55,509 nt of DNA from a virus, in the IMG/VR virus record IMGVR_UViG_3300046413_000510, positions 1 to 55,509 of that record. One strand, given 5' to 3'. Shown here piece after piece: positions 18,519 to 26,940 of the stretch (position 1 is the first letter of the stretch; the number at the start of each line of letters is the position of its first letter). A program made the translations under genes and the position numbers. Below the pieces are notes generated by a model. The model worked only from the letters and a program-made list of their open reading frames with translations. It had not been told where the DNA came from and made no database searches.

Positions 18519-20114
18519 CTATGTTATGTTAATTGTTCCGTTCATACCGCCGTGTGCTGTACATTGGTAATAAAGAGTTGCTGGAGTATCCATAGATACG
18601 TGAAATATGATTGCTCCTGAATTAGCTGCATTATTGGTAACTCCTGTATTATAAGCAGTACCACCGGTTCCTGTTGTTGATTGTATTCTAAATGGGTGTG
18701 AACCACCTGAATTATTAATAAAATAGTATGTATTACCTTTTTTCAAGTGTAAAGTAGGGTTATCACCTGAAGTTGAAGGGAAACCTGCACCTGTAAATAG
18801 ATAAGCACTTGAACCGTTTGCTGTGACTAGTAATTGTGAAACTGGTGTTGTTGCTTGTACCCAAGCAGAACCATTATAAACTAATGTGTGACCTGCAACC
18901 GGTGATGAATTGGTTACATCTGATAAATCATTTAGAGCAGAAGCGCCACCAGTAATAGTAATTGTTTTAGTTGCACCTGAACCAGTAGCGGTTACAGCAG
19001 AACCTACAAAATTCAATGTTGAAGCTGCTGTTGATAATGATGAACCTTCTTCTTGAATTGTTAGAGAAGACCCACCTGATTCAGCTGATGGTTCAAAACG
19101 ACCATTTCCTGATACCCATTTTAGAACATCACCATTTGAAATACCTGTTATGGTTACGTTAGTGTGTCTTTCAACACCATCATTCTCTGTTAACAATCTT
19201 ATATAACCTGATTGTGAAGCAACGTAAGGTACTAAACCTGTTTCTTCAAGAGCAAATAGTCCTGAATAATTTGCGTAATTAGGAAAACTTGCAAAGTTAG
19301 CAAAGTTACCTCTGACTTTAGAACCTGAACCTGTTGTATCAATAGTACCTGTTCCTGATAGTGAAGATGTACCAGATAGGTTAAAGTTTCCTGCTGATGA
19401 TAAAGTACCACCTAATGAAATTGAACTATTACCAATTGTAATACTAGAGTTAGCTAAATTAGCATTTGTAATTCCAGCAGAACCAGATAAATCAGAGTTT
19501 GATAAATTTGATACGTTTAGAGTTACCGTATTACCTGTAACCGAACTTGATACTGAACCAGTACCTAAAATTGATAATGTTTCACCTAAACTTACAACAT
19601 CTGTTGTTGACGTATTATCTCTAATTGTAAAACCAGAATTTGTTAGTGAGTTATTTCCAATATTTGTAAATGTGTTTAAAGACCCATTCATTGACTTATT
19701 AGTCAAAGTTTGTGTTTGGTCAGTTGAAGCAAAATCTGTTCCAGTTATTGCTGTATTGAATTCTGTTAGTGTACCTGTGACGGTATTATTAGTTAATGAG
19801 ATTGACTTATTTGTAAGAGTTGCCGAAGCAGTTGCTGTTAATACTGAAGAGTTAACTGATATTTGTAATTTACCACTTGCTATAGCAGTATCAATACCTA
19901 AACCACCAGTCACCGTAATAGGTTGACCAATGTTGGCTCTTAAAACCGTTGATGTGTCATCTGCAAAATCAATGTAAGGTTTTAAGTTAGTACCATCACC
20001 AAGATTCGTGTAAATCTCGTTGAAGTTATTGTTAATGATAGTACCACCGGTACGTAGGTTTGAACCTGTTCCGTCATTCGGTGAACTTCCTAAATTTAGT
20101 GTACTTTTTGGCAT
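18519..20114 (-). CDS. fibre protein with C-terminal cupredoxin-like domain
   Basis: A 531-residue protein. The N-terminus (LNLGSSPNDGTG..) and repeated 'TLTNKS' units (NKSISLTNN, TLTNKSMNG) are typical of marine T4-like fibre shafts. The last ~110 residues form a separate domain with a complete type-1 copper-like ligand set: H473 (SHPFRI), C518, H521 and M524 (YYQCTAHGGM). The C-x2-H-x2-M spacing is that of amicyanin. The domain ends three residues before the C-terminus of the conserved beta strand. Copper binding is predicted, not shown. It lies between gp8 and the gp7-position gene and has its own late promoter. Confidence 0.75.
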   Translation of the reverse strand: MPKSTLNLGSSPNDGTGSNLRTGGTIINNNFNEIYTNLGDGTNLKPYIDFADDTSTVLRANIGQPITVTGGLGIDTAIASGKLQISVNSSVLTATASATLTNKSISLTNNTVTGTLTEFNTAITGTDFASTDQTQTLTNKSMNGSLNTFTNIGNNSLTNSGFTIRDNTSTTDVVSLGETLSILGTGSVSSSVTGNTVTLNVSNLSNSDLSGSAGITNANLANSSITIGNSSISLGGTLSSAGNFNLSGTSSLSGTGTIDTTGSGSKVRGNFANFASFPNYANYSGLFALEETGLVPYVASQSGYIRLLTENDGVERHTNVTITGISNGDVLKWVSGNGRFEPSAESGGSSLTIQEEGSSLSTAASTLNFVGSAVTATGSGATKTITITGGASALNDLSDVTNSSPVAGHTLVYNGSAWVQATTPVSQLLVTANGSSAYLFTGAGFPSTSGDNPTLHLKKGNTYYFINNSGGSHPFRIQSTTGTGGTAYNTGVTNNAANSGAIIFHVSMDTPATLYYQCTAHGGMNGTINIT

Positions 20115-20130
20115 ATTTAAATCTCTCTAC

Positions 20131-20138
20131 TATTTATA
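20131..20138 (-). promoter_or_regulatory. T4-type late promoter
   Basis: Minus-strand TATAAATA, 16 nt before the start of the fibre/cupredoxin gene, followed by an AGAGAG purine stretch that can serve as ribosome-binding site. Confidence 0.75.
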
Positions 20139-20145
20139 ATCATTT

Positions 20146-22785
20146 CTATGGCGTTGTGTCATCAAACGTAGCCGTTGTTTGGCTGAAGTTAGTTATAGTG
20201 TTAGAAAAGTCGTTTTTATTTGTTCCAATCGTAGCAGGAATAGCAAAATTAGATTTTAAATTTCTACCGTCTGCTGTTGAGGTTGCAATAAAAATAGCTG
20301 GTTGACCATCTAAACCTGTTTTAGTACCAATGATTTTTATATCATTAAACGTCTGAAAGTTAAATCCTGCACCGCTGTATATACTTTGAATATGTTTATT
20401 TAAAAAAGTATATCTTGGTCCTGCGTATGCGTGGCCTGATTTAACAAGAAACGTACCATTTTTACCTGCTATTAATCTTCTTACTCTACTTAAATAATCT
20501 ATTTCTAATGGTGGTGTTCTTAAAGTTAAATCTCTAGTACCTGAAGTGAAATGGTCGTGAGTTTGTGTGTCGTTATCTATTTGTCCACTTGTATGTGCAT
20601 TTGGTCTTAATGAAGTACCATCTGAAGCAGTACCTAATCTTCTACCAAAAATAGTAGAGAATAGAGTATTGAGAATTGACATCAATGGACTATCAGATAC
20701 ACCTGAAATAGAACCAGTAATTGGTGATTGTGTTTTAGCATTTAATCTAGTAGCAACGTTTACTTGACCTGTAAAATAAAAACCTGAAGTGTGCATAGTT
20801 TTTTTGAAACTATCTCTCCAAGCATTAATAGATTGACCAACTTTAATTACATAAGAAAAATCTTGATAATACAAACTATCTTGAATCTTCATTGTACTTT
20901 CTGAAAGTTTACCATCTTCATTAATAAACGCACCATCTGTATCGGTAACTGGTACAACATTTACTGAAGCAGTTGCTATATTAATTTTTTTGAACTTACA
21001 AGTACCACCTGTTGAAGAAGTTATAGTATCATTTAAAGAAAAACTACCTGATATATCTTTTAATTTTAAAATACCTCTATTTACATCTATACTAACAATT
21101 GTTGCCGAAGCACTTCCTGAACTTGTAATAGTTGTATTCGGATTAAAAGTACCTGAAATATTTGTGACTAAAAGATTTTGAAGAAAACTTAATGTAGGTG
21201 CTGGTGAAGTTTCGTATTTTTTACCGTGTTCAACGGTTCTTAATCCATCAATTTTTCCTATTTGATTACCAAATGCTTTTAAATTACCATTTGTTCCACC
21301 TGAAGTGTTAATAGATAAAATAGGAGTATCTTTATATCCGCCACCTGAATTAGATATGAATATTTTTGTTATCTCACCTGTTGTTGTATCTGCTGAACCA
21401 GGAAAACCAGGCACAGCCGGTGAAGTTGTTGCAAATTCTTGAACAATATTATTACCAGAATATGCGTCACCTGAAGTTGTTTCATCTTCAAGTAAAATAT
21501 TATCTTCGGTACCATTTGCTGGAGCTTTACTACCGTTTTGGTCAACAAGACTACCGGTAACTATACTTACAAAACCTTGAGCATTAGAACCAAAAGTACC
21601 TGTGTTATCAAAACTAATTGTATCGCCGATAGCATAACCCGAACCTGAATTGTCAATTATAATTTCTTCTACTGAACCTGTACCAATGTCTGATATTTGA
21701 AATAAAGCACCTACACCACCACCTGAAACTTTTACATCATCTTCTAATTTATATAATGCACCTGAATTTGTAATTGTTTTTGTTCCAGGAATACCTGTAA
21801 TATCTGCCTTAATAAAATAATCATCTATATCTGAAGCAGTACCAGAAACTTCTTCACCAACATTAAAAGTACCTACAACACTTTGTTGATTTAAAATTAA
21901 TTCTGTAATAGTGTCATCACCAATTTGAAATCTAGCTAAGTTTTCAATAACAGCAGTTGCACCAGAATTTTTACCTGTAATTGTTCTACCAATAAGACCT
22001 TCGGTATTTCCTACTCTTTCAATAATTCTTAATATTTTTAAAGAGTCATATTGACCATCTGAAGTCTTTAATAGTTGTTCTCTAGGATAAATTGTTTCTG
22101 ATTGTTCATTAAATAATAATCTAAAAAATAATTCGTGACCAGCAGCAGTACCTTTTGCTTTATATAATGATTTAACGTTTTTAATTAAGTTTCTTTTGTT
22201 AACTTCATTATCTAAAACTTCTGGTATAGTTGCTAAGAATTCATTTCTAAAATTACTTAAAAATGATTCAATTGCTTTATCGGGGTCTCTAAAGTTTACA
22301 AGGTCAGAAATGTTTTGAACAGGTTGTGGTCTGTAATTAGTTATTGTTGCTGAAGCTGAAGATAATACACCTTCAACAATTTCACCACTTATAAATTTAT
22401 CTTGAGCTGAAATTATTAATCTATTGTTTGCTAAATCTTCCGATAATACAAATGCTTTTGCGCCAGACGTTCTACCTTGTATTTCTTCACCAAAAGTAAA
22501 TTTACCATAAGCAGTTTCTTCTAATAGAATTTTGTCGCCTTCATTTAATGGCGTACTAGAACTACCAATACCAGTAGAGTTAAAAACAATATTATTTTCT
22601 TGACCTGTTTCCGTTTCAATTAAAACACCAACGGTGTTTTGAACATCTTTAACTTTTAATTCAGCAGATTCTAATAATTGATAATAGGTTTTTAAAAATT
22701 CGGCAAATTTAGGGTGGTCAGCTACTACAAATTCTGGTAGTTGGCTGTTAAGTATCGTTGAGATTTTTTCATTGAACTTTGCCAT
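20146..22785 (-). CDS. large baseplate-associated protein in the gp7 position
   Basis: An 879-residue protein. The N-terminus (KISTILNSQLPEFV..HPKFAEFLKTYYQLLE) and a helical region around residues 165-250 (FLSNFRNEFLATIPEVL; LYKAKGTAAGHELFFRLLF) are of the kind conserved in marine T4-like baseplate proteins. The remainder is beta modules with repeated GxxSGAxAxV units (GRTSGAKAFV, GKNSGATAVI, SSGSASATIV). T4 order is gp25-gp6-gp7-gp8, and this gene lies between gp6 and gp8, so a gp7-like wedge role is likely. Sequence identity to T4 gp7 (1032 aa) is not evident by eye. Confidence 0.6.
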   Translation of the reverse strand: MAKFNEKISTILNSQLPEFVVADHPKFAEFLKTYYQLLESAELKVKDVQNTVGVLIETETGQENNIVFNSTGIGSSSTPLNEGDKILLEETAYGKFTFGEEIQGRTSGAKAFVLSEDLANNRLIISAQDKFISGEIVEGVLSSASATITNYRPQPVQNISDLVNFRDPDKAIESFLSNFRNEFLATIPEVLDNEVNKRNLIKNVKSLYKAKGTAAGHELFFRLLFNEQSETIYPREQLLKTSDGQYDSLKILRIIERVGNTEGLIGRTITGKNSGATAVIENLARFQIGDDTITELILNQQSVVGTFNVGEEVSGTASDIDDYFIKADITGIPGTKTITNSGALYKLEDDVKVSGGGVGALFQISDIGTGSVEEIIIDNSGSGYAIGDTISFDNTGTFGSNAQGFVSIVTGSLVDQNGSKAPANGTEDNILLEDETTSGDAYSGNNIVQEFATTSPAVPGFPGSADTTTGEITKIFISNSGGGYKDTPILSINTSGGTNGNLKAFGNQIGKIDGLRTVEHGKKYETSPAPTLSFLQNLLVTNISGTFNPNTTITSSGSASATIVSIDVNRGILKLKDISGSFSLNDTITSSTGGTCKFKKINIATASVNVVPVTDTDGAFINEDGKLSESTMKIQDSLYYQDFSYVIKVGQSINAWRDSFKKTMHTSGFYFTGQVNVATRLNAKTQSPITGSISGVSDSPLMSILNTLFSTIFGRRLGTASDGTSLRPNAHTSGQIDNDTQTHDHFTSGTRDLTLRTPPLEIDYLSRVRRLIAGKNGTFLVKSGHAYAGPRYTFLNKHIQSIYSGAGFNFQTFNDIKIIGTKTGLDGQPAIFIATSTADGRNLKSNFAIPATIGTNKNDFSNTITNFSQTTATFDDTTP

Positions 22786-22791
22786 TTATCA

Positions 22792-24645
22792 TTAATAACT
22801 TGAGCTAGTTGAGTAACCGACACCTGCCTCGGCAGAACCACCAACAAAAGTATCCTCTTCTACAATAACGATTGAGTTTGATACATCTATTTCAACAATT
22901 TGGTCTCTAACAGGAACAACATCATTAGAAGACGGTTGTACCGTAATTTCAATTATTGTTGAGGAAGCTCCTCTTATATTTGATATTGAAGCAACGTTTA
23001 ATAGGTTTAAAGTTACCTGACCATTTGTATAATTAATTGTACCTTGCGTACTATCTGCATATGTTTTGACACCTGATACAAGATAATATCTTCTTACATT
23101 TCCATTACCGTCATCATCTAAAAACATTTCGTTATTGTCACCAGATACTTTAAATCCAGTTGAACTTAAAATACCACCAGCGGCTGTGTTATGTCCTGAA
23201 TGAGGATTATATAATGCATTTCTAAAATAAACATCATATTTCGTAGCAGAATTAATTACAGGTGTTAAACTTTTTCTTATTTTGATAGTTGTTGTGTTTG
23301 ATAAAATACTTGCGTCTGTATCATCAATTAATCCTGTTATTTTTGAATGTCTGTAAACACCATCAAATTTTTGTAATGATGATGTATTATAATTTGTAAT
23401 AGTAGATATAATATCTGATTTTAAAGTATCTTTAGATTTTGTTGTGCTGTTTGCATTATACTTAATATTAGAAGTTAGTAAAACTGAAGTTGTTTCGGGG
23501 TCAACTATTTCAGGTTTAACTGAAGCGACATTGTAAGGTTTCAAACCGTTTACAATATCTAATTTTGTTTGGTCTGTTAATGTTGAACCTGAACCTGCTT
23601 TAATAGCAATCTTAACAATACCATATCTTGGCGTTTCATCATCTTCACCACCCCAAGCACTAACAGATAATGCATTAGGATAAATTTGTTGTACAAGTGT
23701 TTCATAATCAGTTGTTGTAACCGCTCTGTCTTGAGCAACAAAATTTAAAGGCGCATTAAATTTAACTGATTCATTATCTTCAGCTTCTGAGCCGCCTTGC
23801 GATACTGAATTAGTTGTAATAGAAACGTCTGTAAATCCACCAACACTTCCTTGTAAAGTAAAATTTTTAGCACCGTTTGAATCTGTTTTATTGGTAACAA
23901 TATATTCTAATATAACAATATTACCATCTACTAATTTATTTCCTGTGACACCATCACCAAAATAAACTTGAAATTTGCCGTCACTACCTTCTTGAATAAA
24001 ATAAACTTTAGAATCTGCTTTTACACCTGAATACCCACTTGATAATGAATATGTGTTTGAAGTCGTATCTGTAGCAGAATTTTGAACCGTAATTTTTAAA
24101 GTTGAAGTATCTGCATTAGCACTTGGTATAATAAATCTTTGGTCAACATCTGTTTCATCTACGGTGTATTTAAATTTAACTAAAGTACCTTCGTATAAAG
24201 TCACATCTGAAAAAGTATAAACACCGTTAGCAGGTGTTGTTGTAATATCTTCGTTAGTTATATATTGATAAGTTGAATCACTAACGGATGAATTAAATAC
24301 CGTTCCTTTTGCCATAGTTATAGATGTACCTGTTCCGTTATTAACAACTAAATTAATTGACGCTTTCGGTGCTCTTGGTGAACTAGGTGTATAACCTAAC
24401 ATTTTTGCTAATGATACAATATTGTTTCTAATATCGGCACTATCAAGATATAATTCATTTGTTGCCATATTAGCTAAGTAAGCCATATAGTGAGTGTTGT
24501 AAGATAAAATATCTAAAAGAATTGCTAGTGATGAACCTTCAAAATCATAATCTTGAAATTGTGATTGACTTTGTAAGAATGTTTTTAGATTTCTTTTTAT
24601 ATCATTAAAATCTAAATCTGAAACTATTAACTTGCTATTTGCCAT
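22792..24645 (-). CDS. gp6: baseplate wedge subunit gp6 (baseplate J-like)
   Basis: gp6 forms the inner iris of the T4 baseplate and joins wedges into a ring. This 617-residue protein is close to T4 gp6 (660). Its N-terminus (FNDIKRNLKTFLQSQSQF..YDFEGSSLAILLDILSYNTHYMAYLANMA) is the strongly conserved gp6/baseplate-J start. The middle contains QDRAVTTTDYETLVQQIYP, the typical J-like core segment preceding a beta domain (WGGEDDETPRYGIVKIAI). It lies immediately downstream of gp25, as in T4. Confidence 0.93.
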   Translation of the reverse strand: MANSKLIVSDLDFNDIKRNLKTFLQSQSQFQDYDFEGSSLAILLDILSYNTHYMAYLANMATNELYLDSADIRNNIVSLAKMLGYTPSSPRAPKASINLVVNNGTGTSITMAKGTVFNSSVSDSTYQYITNEDITTTPANGVYTFSDVTLYEGTLVKFKYTVDETDVDQRFIIPSANADTSTLKITVQNSATDTTSNTYSLSSGYSGVKADSKVYFIQEGSDGKFQVYFGDGVTGNKLVDGNIVILEYIVTNKTDSNGAKNFTLQGSVGGFTDVSITTNSVSQGGSEAEDNESVKFNAPLNFVAQDRAVTTTDYETLVQQIYPNALSVSAWGGEDDETPRYGIVKIAIKAGSGSTLTDQTKLDIVNGLKPYNVASVKPEIVDPETTSVLLTSNIKYNANSTTKSKDTLKSDIISTITNYNTSSLQKFDGVYRHSKITGLIDDTDASILSNTTTIKIRKSLTPVINSATKYDVYFRNALYNPHSGHNTAAGGILSSTGFKVSGDNNEMFLDDDGNGNVRRYYLVSGVKTYADSTQGTINYTNGQVTLNLLNVASISNIRGASSTIIEITVQPSSNDVVPVRDQIVEIDVSNSIVIVEEDTFVGGSAEAGVGYSTSSSY

Positions 24646-24646
24646 T

Positions 24647-25072
24647 TTATCTTAGCCTTTGTAAAAACGTCTGTACCGTTTGTGGCTCTGGTACGCCTAC
24701 TACATAAAAGTAAATATCAACAACTAATCTATTACTATCTTGGTCATCATCTACTTTAACACTTTGTAAATTTATTCTTGGTTCGTAATTTTCTAATACT
24801 TCAGTAATTTTATTTTGTAAAAATACTTTAGTCATTGGCGTAAAATTTTCAAATAATAATTCTCTAATACCACATCCTAATTCTGGTTGAAATGGTCTTT
24901 CATAATAACCAGTTTGTACTAAATTTTTTACTGCTCTTTTAACTGCTATAACATCTTCAACTCTTAATACATCACTAGTAACCACGTTTCTAGTGAAATC
25001 AATATCAATATCACTAAACTTTCGTGAATTACGGTTAGATTTACTTACTAATGCTGAGTCGTATTGTGCCAT
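24647..25072 (-). CDS. gp25: baseplate wedge subunit gp25
   Basis: A 141-residue GPW/gp25 family protein; T4 gp25 has 132. It forms part of the sheath-initiating core of the wedge. The characteristic segment GYYERPFQPELGCGIRELLFE is followed by YEPRI and VDIYFYV, the usual beta hairpin. The start codon is 8 nt after a TATAAATA late promoter, so the mRNA leader would be about 3 nt. The stop is almost adjacent to the gp6 start. Confidence 0.95.
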   Translation of the reverse strand: MAQYDSALVSKSNRNSRKFSDIDIDFTRNVVTSDVLRVEDVIAVKRAVKNLVQTGYYERPFQPELGCGIRELLFENFTPMTKVFLQNKITEVLENYEPRINLQSVKVDDDQDSNRLVVDIYFYVVGVPEPQTVQTFLQRLR

Positions 25073-25080
25073 ATCGCTAA

Positions 25081-25088
25081 TATTTATA
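25081..25088 (-). promoter_or_regulatory. T4-type late promoter, near-leaderless
   Basis: Minus-strand TATAAATA with only 8 nt to the gp25 ATG. If initiation is 6 nt after the element, as in T4, the leader is about 3 nt and cannot hold a Shine-Dalgarno. Confidence 0.7.
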
Positions 25089-25096
25089 TACTTTTA

Positions 25097-25399
25097 CTAG
25101 CCGTTTGCAAAAACATTTGGCGAACCACCTGTCATAGCACCTGCGTCTGTACTATCACCAATTCTACCAACTTTTATACCTACAACATACACATTTGGCG
25201 AAGCTGCATTTATAACTTTAACGTGAGCTGGACATACTGGTACTGGTGGCGCTATATGTGCTACGGTTGGGTCGCCTTTTCTTGCAACTAAAATATTGTT
25301 TGCAAAAACCGTTCCTTGTCCGGGTGTATTAAGTGTAGTTGTTCCTACACAAGCGTGACCTGTTGATAAAGGGTCGCCTTTTCTTACTACTGCTGGCAT
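25097..25399 (-). CDS. PAAR-type spike tip protein
   Basis: A 100-residue protein of the PAAR/gp5.4 type that caps the tip of the contractile spike. It has VRKGDPLSTGHACV and RKGDPTVAHIAPPVPVCPAHV repeats, with histidines and cysteines placed to bind one metal ion at the cone apex, and a terminal GGSPNVFANG. The length is that of a bare PAAR cone with no effector extension. It lies upstream of gp25 and shares its last base with the next gene upstream. Confidence 0.93.
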   Translation of the reverse strand: MPAVVRKGDPLSTGHACVGTTTLNTPGQGTVFANNILVARKGDPTVAHIAPPVPVCPAHVKVINAASPNVYVVGIKVGRIGDSTDAGAMTGGSPNVFANG

Positions 25400-25650
25400 T
25401 ATCTCTCTCTTGCTGCTTTTAGTGCTAATCTACGTTTTTCTTGTTCTATTGATTGTCTTAATTTTCTACCTATCGGAATTATTATACTATGACACATTTG
25501 TTTTCCTTTTTTACTAATATATTCAACGGAAATCATTTTATCTTTATAATCGCCTTGTACCGACCTTGTAGCTTTCTTTAAACTTATCGCTTCTTTTTCT
25601 TTTTCTTCGCCTGCTTCATTCCAAAACAGGAATTTTCTCATTTTTGGCAT
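25399..25650 (-). CDS. small basic protein upstream of PAAR gene
   Basis: An 83-residue protein, highly charged, with a beta-rich middle (DKMISVEYISKKGKQMCHSIIIPIG) and a basic helical C-terminus. Function not recognised. AAAGGA precedes the ATG at 25650 by 6 nt, supporting this start. It has its own late promoter, so expression with virion genes is likely. The stop overlaps the PAAR start by one base. Confidence 0.65.
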   Translation of the reverse strand: MPKMRKFLFWNEAGEEKEKEAISLKKATRSVQGDYKDKMISVEYISKKGKQMCHSIIIPIGRKLRQSIEQEKRRLALKAARER

Positions 25651-25676
25651 AAATTCCTTTTTTTATTGCTTTTTTA

Positions 25677-25684
25677 TATTTATA
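25677..25684 (-). promoter_or_regulatory. T4-type late promoter
   Basis: Minus-strand TATAAATA lying in the short gap after the lipoprotein stop, 26 nt before the ATG of the 83-residue gene, with an AAAGGA site between. Confidence 0.7.
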
Positions 25685-25888
25685 TTAAAAATTACAGCGT
25701 GATTTTGCTAGGATTTGCTCAATCTGAACTATGCCATCCAACGATTCGCTAAGTGATTCGCTTTTTAAGTCAAATTCCGGCCGAAATTCGCAATTTTCTT
25801 GATATTTTGAGCATCCGGACGCTAAAAAGAACAAAGATAGAACAAAAAAAATTAAAAAGCGTTGATTTATAAGGGTTTTTTTATGCAT
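25685..25888 (-). CDS. small lipoprotein (possible outer spanin)
   Basis: A 67-residue protein. A positively charged start (MHKKTLINQR), a hydrophobic core and a lipobox LASGC give a mature lipoprotein of about 42 residues. The open frame continues 5' to 26197, but that part lies antisense to a convincing + strand gene, so I use the ATG at 25888. No Shine-Dalgarno is visible. A short phage lipoprotein near lysis/tail genes could be an outer spanin (Rz1-like), but no inner partner is adjacent; this is a guess. Confidence 0.6.
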   Translation of the reverse strand: MHKKTLINQRFLIFFVLSLFFLASGCSKYQENCEFRPEFDLKSESLSESLDGIVQIEQILAKSRCNF

Positions 25889-25915
25889 TTTTTTGAAAAT
25901 AATTGAAAATAGTGC

Positions 25916-25944
25916 TTGCTTTCTATATTTAGTTGTGGTATACT
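25916..25944 (+). promoter_or_regulatory. sigma70-type promoter, extended -10
   Basis: TTGCTT (25916-25921), a 17-nt spacer, then TATACT (25939-25944) preceded by TGG, giving an extended -10 (TGnTATACT). The predicted +1 is near 25951, about 26 nt before the ATG of the first + strand island gene. Confidence 0.75.
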
Positions 25945-25976
25945 GGTTATAGAAAATGAGAAAGGACATAAACACT

Positions 25977-26165
25977 ATGAAAACACTAATTTCAACAACT
26001 TTAATAGCTCTTGGTATTGCTATGATGGCTGGTTCTGCTGGCGATTGTGACGGAAAATGTATGGAGCTTGGAAACACTATCGGTGAAATGCTGATGTACG
26101 CTTTAGGCGGTATGGCAATGATGATTGCCGGTGGATATATTGCAATTTTAGATAATAACAAATAA
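25977..26165 (+). CDS. small membrane/exported protein
   Basis: A 62-residue protein with an N-terminal hydrophobic signal-like segment (LISTTLIALGIAMMAGSA), a short Cys-containing loop (DCDGKCMELG) and a second hydrophobic segment rich in Met and Gly (MLMYALGGMAMMIAGGYIAIL). It therefore looks like two membrane passes, or a cleaved signal plus one anchor. I start at 25977 because GAGAAAGGAC lies 5' of it. It is the first gene after a strong sigma70-type promoter and is probably early. Function unknown; a host-membrane effect or holin-like role is possible. Confidence 0.65.
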   Translation: MKTLISTTLIALGIAMMAGSAGDCDGKCMELGNTIGEMLMYALGGMAMMIAGGYIAILDNNK

Positions 26166-26179
26166 GGAAGGACTACACT

Positions 26180-26542
26180 ATGACAATCGTAAATCAAACT
26201 GCCGATACACTAGAACAAGGCGTAAAAAATTTAATGGCAGGCGCTAAAGCTGACTATGTTAAATGGTCAACAATGGGCGGTAAAGAATTAACTGGCTATT
26301 GTAAAGAACAAGTTGAGAAATGGGATAGTAATACTAAAGTTTCTCAAGGAAAAAAATATATTAAAATCGTACAAGAAAACGGCGTATTTTGTTTTATTTG
26401 TAAAACTGATTTTAAACATTTTAAGAAAGGTGATATATTGAAAGCCGCTGGTTACAATGCACCTGCTCTTAATCAACCTAGAGGAAATGTCTTGACAGGT
26501 AATTACCCTATTCAATGGACTGGTCCTCTTTACTTAAAATAG
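26180..26542 (+). CDS. small protein of unknown function
   Basis: A 120-residue soluble protein preceded by AAGGAAGGA 8 nt upstream of the ATG. The C-terminal two thirds look like a small beta domain with a Cys pair (VFCFICKTDFKHFKKGDILKAAGY) and an ending GNYPIQWTGPLYLK. I do not recognise the family. It is co-directional with its two small neighbours and the tRNA, so it probably belongs to an early, host-interaction island. Confidence 0.7.
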   Translation: MTIVNQTADTLEQGVKNLMAGAKADYVKWSTMGGKELTGYCKEQVEKWDSNTKVSQGKKYIKIVQENGVFCFICKTDFKHFKKGDILKAAGYNAPALNQPRGNVLTGNYPIQWTGPLYLK

Positions 26543-26550
26543 GATACACT

Positions 26551-26823
26551 ATGAATAAATTACCTAATGATAGACGAAGAAAAGTTTTTGAAAGAGTTGT
26601 TAATCCTCTCTTATTAAAATACTTAACATCTAATCCTGCTGATGTTTGTATAGCGGCTAATATACCTATCAAATATCTGCCTTACTTCAAAGAAGTTTCT
26701 GCTTCAAGGAGAGCAAAAAAGATTAGATATAGATATAGAGGCACATCAAAACCTGGTTATAAAAGACCTCAATCTTTTTGTCATATGAATCACGCCGATA
26801 CTTTTGCCATTTATTACAGATAA
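26551..26823 (+). CDS. small basic protein of unknown function
   Basis: A 90-residue protein, strongly basic (RRRKVFER; SRRAKKIRYRYRGTSKPGYKR) and ending in HMNHADTFAIYYR, compatible with nucleic-acid binding. I start at the ATG at 26551, which has AGGATAC upstream; an earlier in-frame ATG at 26515 would run back into the preceding gene. No known family recognised. It is the last protein gene before the tRNA promoter. Confidence 0.62.
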   Translation: MNKLPNDRRRKVFERVVNPLLLKYLTSNPADVCIAANIPIKYLPYFKEVSASRRAKKIRYRYRGTSKPGYKRPQSFCHMNHADTFAIYYR

Positions 26824-26826
26824 GGC

Positions 26827-26855
26827 TTGACAATCAATTAAAACACCTGCATAAT
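26827..26855 (+). promoter_or_regulatory. sigma70-type promoter for the tRNA
   Basis: TTGACA (26827-26832), a 17-nt spacer and CATAAT (26850-26855). The predicted +1 at about 26862 is one base before the 5' end of the tRNA, a good positional agreement. Confidence 0.72.
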
Positions 26856-26862
26856 ACACAAA

Positions 26863-26940
26863 CTGCTCGTAGCTCAGTTGGATTAGAGCAACAGCCTTCT
26901 AAGCTGTGGGTCGTAGGTTCGAGTCCTACCGAGCAGGCCA
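26863..26940 (+). tRNA. tRNA-Arg (anticodon TCT), CCA encoded
   Basis: The acceptor stem CTGCTCG pairs perfectly with CGAGCAG, followed by discriminator G and an encoded CCA. D stem GCTC/GAGC, anticodon stem ACAGC/GCTGT with loop CTTCTAA (anticodon TCT), variable loop GGGTC, T arm GTAGG/CCTAC with loop TTCGAGT: a complete cloverleaf. It reads AGA, which is by far the commonest arginine codon in the genes of this window, so it likely supports phage codon use. A reading frame across it (26778-26999) is not a gene. Confidence 0.95.

Noticed and set aside
9571-20114. Repeats in fibre genes as CRISPR or DNA repeats
   Set aside because: They are imperfect, of variable spacing, and follow codon boundaries: they are protein repeats. 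No CRISPR array is present.
25889-26197. 5' extension of the minus-strand lipoprotein frame
   Set aside because: It is antisense to a + strand gene with promoter and ribosome-binding site, and the signal peptide begins properly at the ATG at 25888.
26863-26940. tRNA as an attachment site for integration
   Set aside because: No integrase, excisionase or repeated tRNA 3' end was seen; the gene set is that of a virulent T4-like phage.
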